Shown piece by piece: positions 16,978 to 25,777 of a stretch of DNA of 64,000 nt. A program made the position numbers and the translations under genes. Within the stretch, counting starts at the first letter, position 1; the number at the start of each line of letters is the position of its first letter. Below the pieces are notes generated by a model that searched no databases, was not told where the DNA came from, and worked only from the letters and a program-made list of their open reading frames with translations. Source of the stretch: CANJIV01 sp046330225 (GTDB lineage: Bacteria; Actinomycetota; Thermoleophilia; Solirubrobacterales; Solirubrobacteraceae); assembly GCA_046330225.1 (NCBI GenBank), contig JAXLTD010000005.1:186001-250000 (forward strand). The letters run 5' to 3'.

Positions 16978-17880
16978 ATGCGCCGGACCGCCGATGCGAT
17001 CTCCCGGGCCGTCGTGCCGCTGGCGCTGGCCGCCGTGGCGCTCGCCCTCGTGGCGCCGTCCGAGGCGATCGCCGGGCGGGCGGATCTCCTGCTCGCCGGC
17101 CTCGTGCTGCTCACGGCGCTCGGCATCGCGCCGGGGGAGATCGCGGCGCTGCGCTCCCGCTGGCGGGCCGTGGCGGCGCTCGCCGTCCTGCCGTTCTGCG
17201 TGCTGGGGCCGCTGGCCTGGGCGATCGGCGAGGCGATCGGCGGCGCACTCGGCGATGGGACGTTCGCGCTCGGGCTCGCCCCGACCGAGATCGCCACCGC
17301 CGGGCTCGTGGCGCTGGCCGGCGGCGACGCGGCGCTCGTGCTCGCCGCGATCACCGGCTCGCTCGTGGTCTCGGCGGTGCTCGGTCCGCTGGCCGTCTCC
17401 GTTGTCGCCGGGGCGGATGCCGGCGCCGGCGACCTCGTCGGCCGCTTCGCGCTCGTCGTCCTGGTGCCGCTGGCGATCGGGCTGGCGGTGCGGGCCGCGG
17501 TGCCCCGGATCGGCCGGGCCGAGCCGGAGCTCAGCGCGGCCTCGGCGGTGGTGGTCTGCGCGCTCGTGTACGCCGCGCTGAGCGGCGCCGATCAGTCCGG
17601 GCTCCTGGCGGCGTTCGGCGCCGGCGCCGCGTTCCTGGCGGCCGCCGGCGCGGTGGCCGCCGGGCTGGCCCGGGTTCTGCCGGCCCGGGACCGGGTCACG
17701 GTCCCGCTCGCCTTTGCGCTGCGCGACTTCGCCGTCTCGGCGGCGCTGGCCGAGCAGGCCTTCGGCGGCACGGCGGCGAGCGTGTCGGGCGCCTACGGCG
17801 TCCTCATGCTCGTCGCCGGTGCCGCCGTGGCCGGCGTCGCCCGGCGCAAGGCCACGGTCAGTCCAGCCGGTTCAGCGTGA
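16978..17880 (+). CDS. Bile acid:sodium symporter (BASS)-like transporter
   Basis: A 300-aa, very hydrophobic protein with about 9-10 transmembrane segments and an internal two-fold feel. The 'LAPTEIATAGLVALAGGDAALVLAAITGS' stretch (key residues about 102-126) resembles the conserved TM4-TM5 crossing region of BASS/ArsB-like carriers. A matching late segment is 'FALRDFAVSAALAEQAFGGTA'. It should be a Na+-coupled carrier of an organic acid; the substrate is unknown. It follows the amidotransferase by 75 bp. Its 3' end overlaps the convergent secreted-protein gene by 23 bp. Confidence 0.65.
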   Translation: MRRTADAISRAVVPLALAAVALALVAPSEAIAGRADLLLAGLVLLTALGIAPGEIAALRSRWRAVAALAVLPFCVLGPLAWAIGEAIGGALGDGTFALGLAPTEIATAGLVALAGGDAALVLAAITGSLVVSAVLGPLAVSVVAGADAGAGDLVGRFALVVLVPLAIGLAVRAAVPRIGRAEPELSAASAVVVCALVYAALSGADQSGLLAAFGAGAAFLAAAGAVAAGLARVLPARDRVTVPLAFALRDFAVSAALAEQAFGGTAASVSGAYGVLMLVAGAAVAGVARRKATVSPAGSA

Positions 17881-18595
17881 CGGTCCAGCGCACGGTGGAG
17901 ACCGACCGGGTGCCGCCGGCGTTCGAGGCCTGGCGTCCCGTGCCGACGAGGATCACGCGCCGTTGCGTGGCGTCGAACACGTCGCGCTTCGGCCAGGCGA
18001 CGGTCAGCAGCCGCCCGCCCCGGAGGGCCGTGACGCTGGGGAACGACGTGCCGGCCGCCGGGCAGTTGCGGTAGCGCGCCGAGGCGCCCTGCGTCGAGAG
18101 CATCACAGCGCCCCGGGCATAGCGCAGCGCGAGCCGGCCGGTGAAGCCCTTCGTCCCGCAGTCGCGCGGCACCAGGGGCTCGATCGGCAGGTCGCCGCCG
18201 CCGCCGGCGCACTCGCCGGGGTTCGGCGTGACGTCGAGGCTGCCCTGGCGCCGGACCCGCCCCTCGACCGGGAGCGTCGAGAAGCGGCCGCCGGGGCCGA
18301 AGGTCAGCAGCGGGTCGCTGGCGCCGAAGCTCGTGGCGGTGACGCCGACGGCGCGGCGCGTCGAGAACGTGAAGCGCTCCGAGCCGTGCCCCGCCCAGGT
18401 GGCGCCGCAGGGGCCGGGCTCCGTGCGGTTCGTGGTCCAGGTCGTGGTGGCCAGGCCCTCGACCTCCGCGGAGAACCGCGCCTCGTGGCGCGGCGGGGCG
18501 GCGGCGCGCGCCGGGGCCGAGGTCAGCAGCCCGGCCAGGAGGCCGGCGGCGGCCGCCGTGGCGGCGGCGAGTCGGTGCAGCGAAACGAGGCGCAT
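17858..18595 (-). CDS. Secreted protein of unknown function
   Basis: A 245-aa protein with a clear signal peptide (MRLVSLHR then an Ala/Leu core, cleavage near ARA-AA at ~32). The mature part is beta-rich, with Thr/Trp-containing strands ('VEGLATTTWTTNR', 'TVRWTVTLNRLD'). Four Cys could form two disulfides ('PGPCGATW', 'GECAGG', 'RDCGTKG', 'YRNCPA'). No known domain is recognised. It is probably extracytoplasmic and perhaps a beta-sandwich binding protein. It is monocistronic: 147 bp separate it from LysR downstream, and it converges with the BASS gene. Confidence 0.72.
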   Translation of the reverse strand: MRLVSLHRLAAATAAAAGLLAGLLTSAPARAAAPPRHEARFSAEVEGLATTTWTTNRTEPGPCGATWAGHGSERFTFSTRRAVGVTATSFGASDPLLTFGPGGRFSTLPVEGRVRRQGSLDVTPNPGECAGGGGDLPIEPLVPRDCGTKGFTGRLALRYARGAVMLSTQGASARYRNCPAAGTSFPSVTALRGGRLLTVAWPKRDVFDATQRRVILVGTGRQASNAGGTRSVSTVRWTVTLNRLD

Positions 18596-18742
18596 CTCCA
18601 GATCCTTTGCGTCGGGTCCGGCCGCTGGGCCGGCGATACGGGAACCCTCGCGTCCCGCGACGCCGCTGTCGTCGGCCCGGCGGGTGATTCGGACTCCGTC
18701 TTCGGAAGGAACCCGGCGTCGTCCGCGAGGAGGACGCCGCCG

Positions 18743-19693
18743 TCAGGCCTTGCGCGCCGCGGCCTGGACCGTGTCGACGATCTCGCGCGACTGGTCGATC
18801 GCCGCGTGCGCTTCGCGGGAGGCGGCGAACGCGACGAACTCGTCCACCACGGCGCGGGCGGGCCCCCCCGACGGCCACAGGACGAACCACTGCCGGCGCG
18901 GCAGCCCGTCGCGCACGCGCACCGTGGCCAGGAGCCCCGCCTGCAGCTCGATCTGGACGGCGACCCGCGACTGCAGCGCAACTCCGAGCCCGGCCCGCAC
19001 GGCGTGCTTGATGGCGCCATTGGAGCCGAGCGTCAGCCGCCGCGGGCTCAGGTCGTGGTGGGCCAGCAGGTCCTCGGTCATCGCGCGGCTGCCGGATCCC
19101 TCCTCGCGCAGGAGCCACACGCGGTCGCTCAGGTCGTCGAGCGTGACGGTGCGCCGGGCGGCCAGCGGGTCATCGGGCGCCGTGACGACGACGATCTCGT
19201 TCTCGAGGAAGGGGAGGGCGGCGAAGCGTCCGTCCGACGGCGGCCGGCCGGCGATCGCCACGTCGGCCTCGCGGTCGGCCAGCCGGCGCATCACGCGCGT
19301 GCGGTTGCCGACATCGAGCTGGATGGCAATCGCCGGCCGGCGGGCGGCGAAGGCCTGGATGAGCGGCGGCGCGAGGTACTCGCCGGCGGTGGTCACCGCC
19401 GAGAGCCGCAGCTCGCGCTCGCCGGCGTCGACGGCCTCGGCGGCGGCACGCCGGCCCTGCTCGAGGAGCCCCAGCACCTCGGCCGCGTAGGGGGCGAACG
19501 CCTCGCCCGCCGGGCTCGGGCGGATGCCGCGGCCGGCGCGCTCGGTCAGGTCGACGCCGAGCTCCTTCGACAGCGCGCCCACGGCGGCGCTCACCGACGG
19601 CTGGGTCACCACGAGCTGCTCGGCGGCGGCCTTCACCGAGCCGCCGCGCAGCACGGCGAGGAAGGCCTGGAGCTGGGTGAGGGTGATCGCCAA
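18743..19693 (-). CDS. LysR-family transcriptional regulator
   Basis: A typical LysR protein of ~316 aa. The N-terminal winged helix-turn-helix covers residues 3-60 ('AFLAVLRGGSVKAAAEQLVVTQPSVSAAVGALSKEL', key residues A, S, Q-S-V-S). The effector domain runs from ~88 and includes 'FLENEIVVVTAPDDPLA' and 'GLGVALQSRVAVQIEL'. I chose a TTG start at 19693, which places the 'LTQLQAFLAV' helix at the usual distance from the N-terminus; the frame is open up to an ATG at 19783. It is transcribed away from, and lies 133 bp downstream of, the aminotransferase gene. It is a CbbR/CysB-like subgroup by feel. The target is not clear; the aminotransferase/HpcH pair is a candidate. Confidence 0.85.
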   Translation of the reverse strand: MAITLTQLQAFLAVLRGGSVKAAAEQLVVTQPSVSAAVGALSKELGVDLTERAGRGIRPSPAGEAFAPYAAEVLGLLEQGRRAAAEAVDAGERELRLSAVTTAGEYLAPPLIQAFAARRPAIAIQLDVGNRTRVMRRLADREADVAIAGRPPSDGRFAALPFLENEIVVVTAPDDPLAARRTVTLDDLSDRVWLLREEGSGSRAMTEDLLAHHDLSPRRLTLGSNGAIKHAVRAGLGVALQSRVAVQIELQAGLLATVRVRDGLPRRQWFVLWPSGGPARAVVDEFVAFAASREAHAAIDQSREIVDTVQAAARKA

Positions 19694-19826
19694 CGTTCGA
19701 AGGGAACGGATCGACCGTGAACCGAATGTCGATGCTATGGGGTTGGGCGCTCCCGCGCCAGCCGGGCAGCCGAGCAGCGCCACCGGCGGGGAAGCCCCCT
19801 CGCCGCGACGGCGGGCGCCGGCGGGC

Positions 19827-20969
19827 CTAGGCGGTCACGGGCGCACGCTCATCCGCCAGGACGGCGTCGAAGGCGGCGAGCACGCGGTCCGCGGTGGCGC
19901 GGGTGGCGTTGTCGCCCATGAGGCCGATCCGCCACATCGGCGGGACGCCGGCGAGCGCGCCGCCGATCTCGATGCCGTGCTCGCGCAGGAGGCGCAGCTG
20001 GACTGCCTTGCCGTCGACGCCCTCGGGAACGCGGATCGCGGTGAGCTGCGGAAGCTGGTGGGCGGGGTCGGCCAGCAGCTCCAGCCCGCGCTCGCGCACC
20101 GCCGCCTGGAGATGGGCGCCGGCGTCGGCGTGGCGCGCCCAGCGCTCGGGCAGCCCTTCCGCGAGGGCGAGCCGGACCGCCTCGTGGACCGCGTAGACGT
20201 AGGCCGCCGAGAGCGTGTGGTGATACACCGCGGGCCGGGTGACCCAGTAGTCGCGCAGCAGCCCGAGGTCGAGGTAGAAGCTGGCCGGGCGGGGGTGCGA
20301 GTCGACCCACTCCAGCGCCCGCGCCGACAGCGAGATCGGCGACATGCCGGGCGGCGCGGCCAGGCACTTCTGGGTGCACGAGTAGGCGTAGTCCACGCCC
20401 CAGGCGTCGAGGTCGACCTCGATCCCGCCCAAGGAGGTCACGCAGTCGGCCATGAGGAACGTGTCCCTGCCGGCCAGGGCCGCGCCGAGCTCGGGCAGGT
20501 CGTGGCGAACGCCCGTCGAGGTCTCGGCGTGGACCACTGCGAGCAGGCGGGCCTTCGGATGGGCGTCCAGCGCGGCGAGGAGGTCGGCGTTCGGAACGGC
20601 CTGGCCGGCCGGCGCGGCCACCTCGACGACGCGCGCGCCCTGGCGCCGCGCGATCTCGGCCAGCCGCGCGCCGAAGTAGCCGTTGACCCCGACGATCACG
20701 GTCGCCCCGGGATCGACGAGCGCGCCGATGCCGGCCTCCATGCCCGAGGTCCCGCTGCCGGAGAGCGGCAGGGTGAGCCCGCCGTCCCGGCGCCCGTAGA
20801 GGACGCCGAGCATCTCGACGAGCTCGAGCAGCATCGCGTGGAGCTCCGGATCGAGATGCCCGAGCAGCGGCTTCCCGAGCGCGGCCGTCACGGCCGGGTT
20901 GACGTTGGCGGGGCCGGGGCCGCACAGAAGCCGCTCCGGCGGGGCGAGGGGTGCGTACGCGGTCGTCAT
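19827..20969 (-). CDS. Class V aminotransferase, alanine/serine-glyoxylate type
   Basis: A 380-aa PLP enzyme resembling mammalian AGXT along its length: 'LLCGPGPANVNPAV', 'LPLSGSGTSGMEAGIGALVDPG', 'VVHAETSTGV', PLP lysine in 'YSCTQKCLAAPPGMSP' (Lys about residue 200), 'PAVYHHTLSAAYVYAVHEA' and 'WRIGLMGDNAT'. It should move an amino group from alanine or serine to glyoxylate, giving glycine. A purine-catabolic ureidoglycine aminotransferase is the main alternative in this family. It is divergent from the HpcH/CoA-ester lyase gene, an enzyme type that makes or uses glyoxylate, and shares operator-like sites with it (20990-21009, 21074-21093). Confidence 0.9.
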   Translation of the reverse strand: MTTAYAPLAPPERLLCGPGPANVNPAVTAALGKPLLGHLDPELHAMLLELVEMLGVLYGRRDGGLTLPLSGSGTSGMEAGIGALVDPGATVIVGVNGYFGARLAEIARRQGARVVEVAAPAGQAVPNADLLAALDAHPKARLLAVVHAETSTGVRHDLPELGAALAGRDTFLMADCVTSLGGIEVDLDAWGVDYAYSCTQKCLAAPPGMSPISLSARALEWVDSHPRPASFYLDLGLLRDYWVTRPAVYHHTLSAAYVYAVHEAVRLALAEGLPERWARHADAGAHLQAAVRERGLELLADPAHQLPQLTAIRVPEGVDGKAVQLRLLREHGIEIGGALAGVPPMWRIGLMGDNATRATADRVLAAFDAVLADERAPVTA

Positions 20970-20989
20970 GGCCGCGGAGGGTCCCAGAA

Positions 20990-21009
20990 GTGCACCAATT
21001 GGTTCAAGA
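20990..21009. promoter_or_regulatory. Candidate C1-regulon operator, site C (aminotransferase/HpcH)
   Basis: GTGCACCAATTGGTTCAAGA contains the perfect palindrome ACCAATTGGT (20994-21003). It lies 21-40 bp upstream of the aminotransferase start and matches the site A/B/D/E pattern at most fixed positions (TG-AC--AT-GGT-CAA). Confidence 0.45.
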
Positions 21010-21073
21010 GACAGACCATGAAGAATTTCGAGCGGATCGTAAGGAGCAATCTCATGGTTGCTTTCCTCGATCC

Positions 21074-21093
21074 GAGTGGAGGAATTTGTCTAA
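21074..21093. promoter_or_regulatory. Candidate C1-regulon half-site, site F (upstream of HpcH gene)
   Basis: Read on the minus strand, the first ten bases are TTAGACAAAT, identical to the left half of site A upstream of fhs. The right half is poorly kept. It lies 76-95 bp upstream of the HpcH start, facing site C across an AT-richer 130-bp divergent region. Confidence 0.35.
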
Positions 21094-21168
21094 GCCGCGT
21101 TGACGCGCCAAGCCGGCGCCTGCTTCACTCCGGCTCCCCGCCCCTCGATGCAGGAGCTTCGCGCCGCC

Positions 21169-22209
21169 ATGGTCATGACCCACCGCCTTCACCGCTCGGA
21201 ACTCGCCGTGCCCGGCTCCAACGAGCGGATGCTCGAGCGCGCTCCCGACGTCGGCGCCGACGTCGTGTTCCTCGACCTCGAGGACGCCGTCGCCCCGGAC
21301 GACAAGGTCCAGGCCCGCACGAACGTCATCGGCGCGCTGAACGAGCTCGACTGGTCGGGCTGCTCGGTGTCGGTCCGCATCAACGGCCTCGACACGCACT
21401 GGTGCTACCGCGACATCGTGGACGTCGTCGAGCAGGCGGGGAAGAACCTCGACGCCATCCTCGTCCCGAAGGTGGGGGGACCGGAGGACGTTCACCTCGT
21501 GGCGACCCTGCTCGACCAGATCGAGGAGGCGATGGGCTACGACGATCCGATCGCGATCTACGTGCTCATCGAGACCGCGAAGGGCATGGCGAACGTCGAG
21601 GCGATCGCCCGCGCCAACGTCGAGCTGATCGCAGCGTCGCGGGCGCACCGCCTCGAGGCGCTCGTCTTCGGGGTGGCGGACTACGCGGCCTCGATCCAGT
21701 CGACGACGACGAACATCGGCGGGGTCACGCCCGACTACGCGGTGCTCACCGACGCCGACGGCGACGGGGCGCGCAGCACGCACTGGGGCGACCCGTGGCA
21801 CTACCCGATCGCCCGCATGGCCGTGGCGGCCCGCGCGAACGGCCTGCGCCCGATCGACGGGCCGTATGGCGACTTCTCTGATCCGGAGGGCTACGTCGCC
21901 GCCGCGCGGCGCGCGGCGATGCTCGGCTGCGAGGGCAAGTGGGCGATCCACCCCTCGCAGGTGCCGCTCGCCAACCAGGTCTTCACGCCCGCCGACCACG
22001 TCGTGTCGCGCACGCGCCGGATCCTCGAGGAGATGGAGAAGGCCGGGCGCGAGGGCCGCGGTGCGGTCTCGCTGGACGGCCGGCTCATCGATGCCGCCTC
22101 GATCCGCATGGCCGAGAACCTGCTCGCGAAGGTCGAGCAGATCGGGGAGCGCGAGGCGGCGCGCACCGGCGAGATCGACGCGGTGACGCCGGAGACCGCG
22201 GCCGGCTAG
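21169..22209 (+). CDS. HpcH/HpaI aldolase family, malyl-CoA lyase/CitE-like
   Basis: A ~346-aa TIM-barrel lyase. Motifs: 'RSELAVPGSNERML' (CoA-side start), 'VVFLDLEDAVAPDDK' (metal acids), 'ILVPKVGGPEDV', 'YVLIETAKGMANVEAIARA' and 'GCEGKWAIHPSQVPLANQVF'. These are shared by L-malyl-CoA/beta-methylmalyl-CoA lyases and CitE-like proteins, which cleave acyl-CoA esters to glyoxylate and an acyl-CoA, Mg-dependent. ATG 21169 is used, with GGAG 12 bases before it; ATGs at 21148 and 21175 are possible. The frame is open from 21100, but that start would lie next to site F. Divergent pairing with a glyoxylate aminotransferase supports a glyoxylate-linked role. Confidence 0.87.
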   Translation: MVMTHRLHRSELAVPGSNERMLERAPDVGADVVFLDLEDAVAPDDKVQARTNVIGALNELDWSGCSVSVRINGLDTHWCYRDIVDVVEQAGKNLDAILVPKVGGPEDVHLVATLLDQIEEAMGYDDPIAIYVLIETAKGMANVEAIARANVELIAASRAHRLEALVFGVADYAASIQSTTTNIGGVTPDYAVLTDADGDGARSTHWGDPWHYPIARMAVAARANGLRPIDGPYGDFSDPEGYVAAARRAAMLGCEGKWAIHPSQVPLANQVFTPADHVVSRTRRILEEMEKAGREGRGAVSLDGRLIDAASIRMAENLLAKVEQIGEREAARTGEIDAVTPETAAG

Positions 22210-22270
22210 CGCCGGCGCCGCGCGGCGCCCAGTGGACGCCGCCGCGCGCGTGGGGCAGAATCCGGCGGCG

Positions 22271-22891
22271 ATGAGCGATCCCGCCCAGCCGCCCGAGTTC
22301 GACGTCGCGCTGCGCGCGGCGCTGTGGGCGGGCCCGGACGGCCTCGGCGACTCCTCGTTTCACGACATTCCCGCCGAGGCCGCGCTGGACCTCGGGCCCG
22401 AGGAGGAGGACCCGGCGCTCGCGCTGCGCCGCACCGCCGGGATGTTCGCCACCGGCGTCACGATCATCACCACGCGCGCCGGCGAGCAGATCCACGGCAT
22501 GACGGCCAACGCGTTCATGTCGGTGAGCCTCGCCCCGCCGCTGATCCTCATCAGCGTCGACCGGCGCACGAAGATGTGCGGGCTCCTGCACGAGGGCAGC
22601 CGCTACGGGGTGAGCGTCCTGGCCTCCGACCAGGACGCGCTCTCGGACCACTTCGCCGGCCGGGCCAAGCCCGACGCCCCGGAGCCGCGCTTCGCGCTCG
22701 TCCACGACACGCCGCTGGTCGAGGGCGCACTCGCGCACTACGTCGCCGCCGTCCAGAAGTCCTACTGGGGCGGGGACCATTCGCTGTTCCTCGGCCGGGT
22801 CGAATACGCCGCCCACGACGCGCAGGCGCGGCCGCTGCTGTTCCACGGCGGCCGCTACGAGCAGCTGCACCGCGCCCCGGACGCGGCCTGA
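22271..22891 (+). CDS. Flavin reductase-like FMN-binding protein
   Basis: A 206-aa split-barrel flavoprotein. Residues ~55-200 form the flavin reductase domain: 'AGMFATGVTIITTRAGEQIHGMTANAFMSVSLAPPLILISVD' (key residues T-G-V-T and N-A-F-S), 'YGVSVLASDQDALSDHFAG' and 'LFLGRVE'. It would supply reduced flavin to a monooxygenase, or act as a general NAD(P)H:flavin reductase. About 50 extra residues precede the domain. No partner oxygenase is adjacent. It follows the HpcH gene by 61 bp on the same strand and is convergent with the lipase gene. Confidence 0.85.
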   Translation: MSDPAQPPEFDVALRAALWAGPDGLGDSSFHDIPAEAALDLGPEEEDPALALRRTAGMFATGVTIITTRAGEQIHGMTANAFMSVSLAPPLILISVDRRTKMCGLLHEGSRYGVSVLASDQDALSDHFAGRAKPDAPEPRFALVHDTPLVEGALAHYVAAVQKSYWGGDHSLFLGRVEYAAHDAQARPLLFHGGRYEQLHRAPDAA

Positions 22892-22907
22892 GCCGCGAGC
22901 CGGACTG

Positions 22908-24080
22908 CTAGCGGAAGCTTCGGGCCAGCCAGGCGTCCGCGTCGGCGCGGTCGGCGCCGACCACCTCCGGATGCCCGAGCCCGGGCTTCACGAGGTAGGT
23001 GAGGCGCGTGCCGTTCGCGGCGAGCTCCCGCGCCAGCCGGTCGGTGAACGGCTGGAGCACCAGCCGGTCGACGGCGCCCTGCACGATCCGGGCCGGCTTC
23101 GTGATGTGCAGGCTCGGGTTCTGCCCGGCGAGCACGGTGTAGAGCGCGCGGATGGCGGGGCCGGGAGGCACGAGCGAGGCCGGCGGCACGCCGCCGAGCG
23201 CGTCGGGCCGGCCGACGTCGCCGGCGCAGCGCGAGTAGACGGTGGAGAACCTGGGCAGAACGCCGGGCGCCACGATGCGCTCGGGACGGACGTCGGGCGA
23301 GACCGCGGCCGCGCCAGCCAGGATCAGGCCGCCGAGCGTCGAGAACTCGGCGGACCCGGTCGGCAGGTTCGCGGCGGCCTTGACCTGCTCGAGCAGATGC
23401 GACCCGGGGGCGTAGGCGGTCACGCCGCGGAAGTCGAGCTCCGGCGTCCAGCGCGGAGCGAGCGCGGCGGCGAACAGGGCGGCGTGGCCGCCCTGTGAAT
23501 GCCCCATGACCACGAACGCCTTCCCGATGTGCGGGTCCAGGCGGCGGGCCGCGCGCGCGGCGTCCAGGACGCCGCGCCCCTCGGAGCGGCCGATGAGATA
23601 GGGGTGGACTCGTGGCGTGCCGAGCCCCTCGTAGTCGGTGCGGGCGATCGCGTAGCCCTCGGCGACCCAGTGGTCGAGGGAGGGAAGCGAGCTGGACAGA
23701 TACGACAGCGCCTCGCCGCGGCTGGGCGCGCAGCGGTCGGCGACGCCGGTCGTGCCGTGTGCCCAGGTGATGAGCGGCCAGCCGCCGCGTGGCGGCACGC
23801 CGCGCGGGATGGAGACCGTGCCCGACACGGCGATCGGGCGGCCGGCCAGCGACCGGGACCGGTAGAGGACCGTGGTCGTCCGCGCCGCTGACGGCAGCCC
23901 GACCCCCGGGGCAGCCGGCCGCGACCACATGAGGCTGCCGTGGGCGCCGGCGACCAGCGCGGCCGGCGGGCGGTAGAAGGCGTCGCCGGCCGGCGCGGTC
24001 GCCGCGGTGGCCGGCGCGGCGACCCCCGCCGCCGCGACGAGCGCGGCGGCGGAGGCGGCAACCTGACGGAGGCGGCGCAC
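22908..24080 (-). CDS. Secreted alpha/beta-hydrolase lipase (LIP family)
   Basis: A 390-aa protein with a 26-residue Ala-rich signal peptide. It has the alpha/beta-hydrolase fold of secretory lipases: 'WPLITWAHGTTGVADRCAP' (oxyanion region), 'GYAIARTDYEGLGTPRVHPYLIGRSEGR', the nucleophile elbow 'VMGHSQGGHAALFAAALAP' (Ser about residue 195), Asp in 'IVQGAVDRLVLQPFTDRLA' and His in 'PGLGHPEVVG'. It should hydrolyse extracellular lipid or polyester substrates. It is a clear paralogue of the gene 16 bp upstream, so the pair arose by tandem duplication and is cotranscribed. Confidence 0.87.
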   Translation of the reverse strand: MRRLRQVAASAAALVAAAGVAAPATAATAPAGDAFYRPPAALVAGAHGSLMWSRPAAPGVGLPSAARTTTVLYRSRSLAGRPIAVSGTVSIPRGVPPRGGWPLITWAHGTTGVADRCAPSRGEALSYLSSSLPSLDHWVAEGYAIARTDYEGLGTPRVHPYLIGRSEGRGVLDAARAARRLDPHIGKAFVVMGHSQGGHAALFAAALAPRWTPELDFRGVTAYAPGSHLLEQVKAAANLPTGSAEFSTLGGLILAGAAAVSPDVRPERIVAPGVLPRFSTVYSRCAGDVGRPDALGGVPPASLVPPGPAIRALYTVLAGQNPSLHITKPARIVQGAVDRLVLQPFTDRLARELAANGTRLTYLVKPGLGHPEVVGADRADADAWLARSFR

Positions 24081-24096
24081 CGGCGCCCCCTCCCGC

Positions 24097-25287
24097 CTAC
24101 TTGGCCCGGGCCTTCAGGAAGGCCGTGGCCTCGGTCGCGGCCTTGGCGACGATCTCGCCGTGGTTCACGCCCGGGTAGGTCGAGTACTTCACGGAATCGC
24201 CCTTGGCGACGAGCTCGCCGTTGAGCTGGGTGGTGAACGTCGGGAAGACCGTCGTGTCGGCGTCGCCCTGCAGGAGCAGGACGGGCTTGGTGATCTTCAG
24301 CCCCGGGTTGTTCGCACCCAGCACGCCGTAGAGCGGCCCGGTGTTCGCCGTCGGCTTGACGATGTCGGCCGGCGGCAGCCCGCCCCACGAGTTCGGGAGG
24401 CTGAGCTTGTCCAGGCACTTCTGGTCGATCTGCGGGACGAGCGGCAGGGCTGGCGGCGCCACGAGCTGGCTGATCTTCACGCTGGTCGACACAGCCGAGG
24501 CCCCGCCGAGGATCAGCGAGCCGATGCCCGAGAGCCCGCCGCCGGGGGCGGTCAGGTTCTTCGCGAGCTTGACCTGGTCGAGGATGTGCGAGGCCGGCGC
24601 GAAGGACGCGACGCCGCGGAACGACAGGTCCGGCGTCCAGGACGGCGCGAGTGCCGCCGCGAACAGCGCCGCGTGCCCGCCCTGCGAGTGTCCGGCGATG
24701 ACGAGCTTGGTGCCGACCCGCTTGTCGAGGGCACGGCTGGCGCGGGCGATGTCGAGCACGCCGCGGCCCTCCGACTTCCCGATGAGGTAGGGGTGCAGCC
24801 CCGGGGCGCCGAGGCCCTCGTAGTCGGTGCGCACGATCGCGAAGCCCGCCTTCAGCCACGTCTGCAGCTGGGGCATCACGTAGGAGGTGTACGGGCTCGT
24901 CGGCGCCCGTGTGGGCGCGCACACGTCGGCGATGCCGGTCGTGCCGTGGGCCCAGGAGAGGATCGGCCAGCCGCCCTTGGGGGCCTTGCCCTTGGGCAGC
25001 GAGATGCTGCCCGAGACGGCGATCGGCTTGCCGGCCACCGAGGTGGAGCGGTAGAGCACGAGGATGGTCTTCGACGCGCCGGGCACGCCGACCGGCGTGC
25101 CAACGGCCCGCGACCAGATGACCGTGCCGTGCTTGCCAGGAACCAGCTTCGCCGGCGGGCGGTAGAACTTCAGACCGGATGGCGCGGCCGTCGTGGCGCC
25201 CTGCGCGGGCCCGGCGGCGGCGAGCATCGCGACGAGCGCGACGGCGAGAAGGGGAAGGCGCGCACGGGCGCCCGTGAGACGAGACAT
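24097..25287 (-). CDS. Secreted alpha/beta-hydrolase lipase, tandem paralogue
   Basis: A 396-aa sister of the next gene, with the same order of blocks: signal peptide (about 30 residues), 'ILSWAHGTTGIADVCAPTR', 'IVRTDYEGLGAPGLHPYLIGKSEGR', nucleophile 'VIAGHSQGGHAALFAAALAP', acid 'LLQGDADTTVFPTF' and His in 'PGVNHGEIV'. It has more Lys and fewer Arg than its copy, so the two have diverged in surface charge. It is first in the two-gene unit; the 490 bp upstream carry the 71-bp repeats. Confidence 0.87.
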   Translation of the reverse strand: MSRLTGARARLPLLAVALVAMLAAAGPAQGATTAAPSGLKFYRPPAKLVPGKHGTVIWSRAVGTPVGVPGASKTILVLYRSTSVAGKPIAVSGSISLPKGKAPKGGWPILSWAHGTTGIADVCAPTRAPTSPYTSYVMPQLQTWLKAGFAIVRTDYEGLGAPGLHPYLIGKSEGRGVLDIARASRALDKRVGTKLVIAGHSQGGHAALFAAALAPSWTPDLSFRGVASFAPASHILDQVKLAKNLTAPGGGLSGIGSLILGGASAVSTSVKISQLVAPPALPLVPQIDQKCLDKLSLPNSWGGLPPADIVKPTANTGPLYGVLGANNPGLKITKPVLLLQGDADTTVFPTFTTQLNGELVAKGDSVKYSTYPGVNHGEIVAKAATEATAFLKARAK

Positions 25288-25451
25288 GGGACTCCAGATC
25301 CTCGGGGATACGGCGACGCCGAGCCTACCTTCCGAAGCCTCATGGCGCGCTGGCAGGCATTTGGGGTGAGGGCCCGGGTGGCGGTGCGGGGCTGGGGGGG
25401 CGGGGTGGCTTCGGGCCGGGTGGCGGCGCGGGCCGAGTCATCTAGGGAGCA

Positions 25452-25664
25452 GATCGGTGCCGGGCTGGGGGCGCGGCGTTCTTGCGCGTGCTGGCCACCG
25501 ATTCGGTGGCTGAGGTGCGCAGGATCGGTGCGGGGCTGGGGGCGCGGCGTTCTTGCGCGTGCTGGCCACCGATTCGGTGGCTGAGGTGCGCAGGATCGGT
25601 GCGGGGCTGGGGGCGCGGCGTTCCTGCGCGTGCTGGCCACCGATTCGGTGGCTGAGGTGCGCGA
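25452..25664. repeat. Three tandem 71-bp repeats with a palindromic core
   Basis: Units start at 25452, 25523 and 25594 and are almost identical. Each contains the palindrome GCCACCGATTCGGTGGC (cores 25494-25510, 25565-25581, 25636-25652), flanked by TGCGC/GCGCA arms that can extend the hairpin. This is the main content of the gene-free stretch 25288-25777. The remaining parts (25288-25451 and 25665-25777) are G-rich on the plus strand with nothing else I recognise. A related pair, also spaced 71 bp, lies at 31971-32080. Open frames through the repeats are artefacts of composition. Confidence 0.85.
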
Positions 25665-25777
25665 GAACGGCCCGGGGCGGGGTCGCCCGGCGACCGGGCA
25701 CAGCCGTCCCCGCGATGATCGGTCCGATCCCAGCACGGCGCCACGCACGAGCGCGTGCCCGCCGCAGACGCGCCGCC

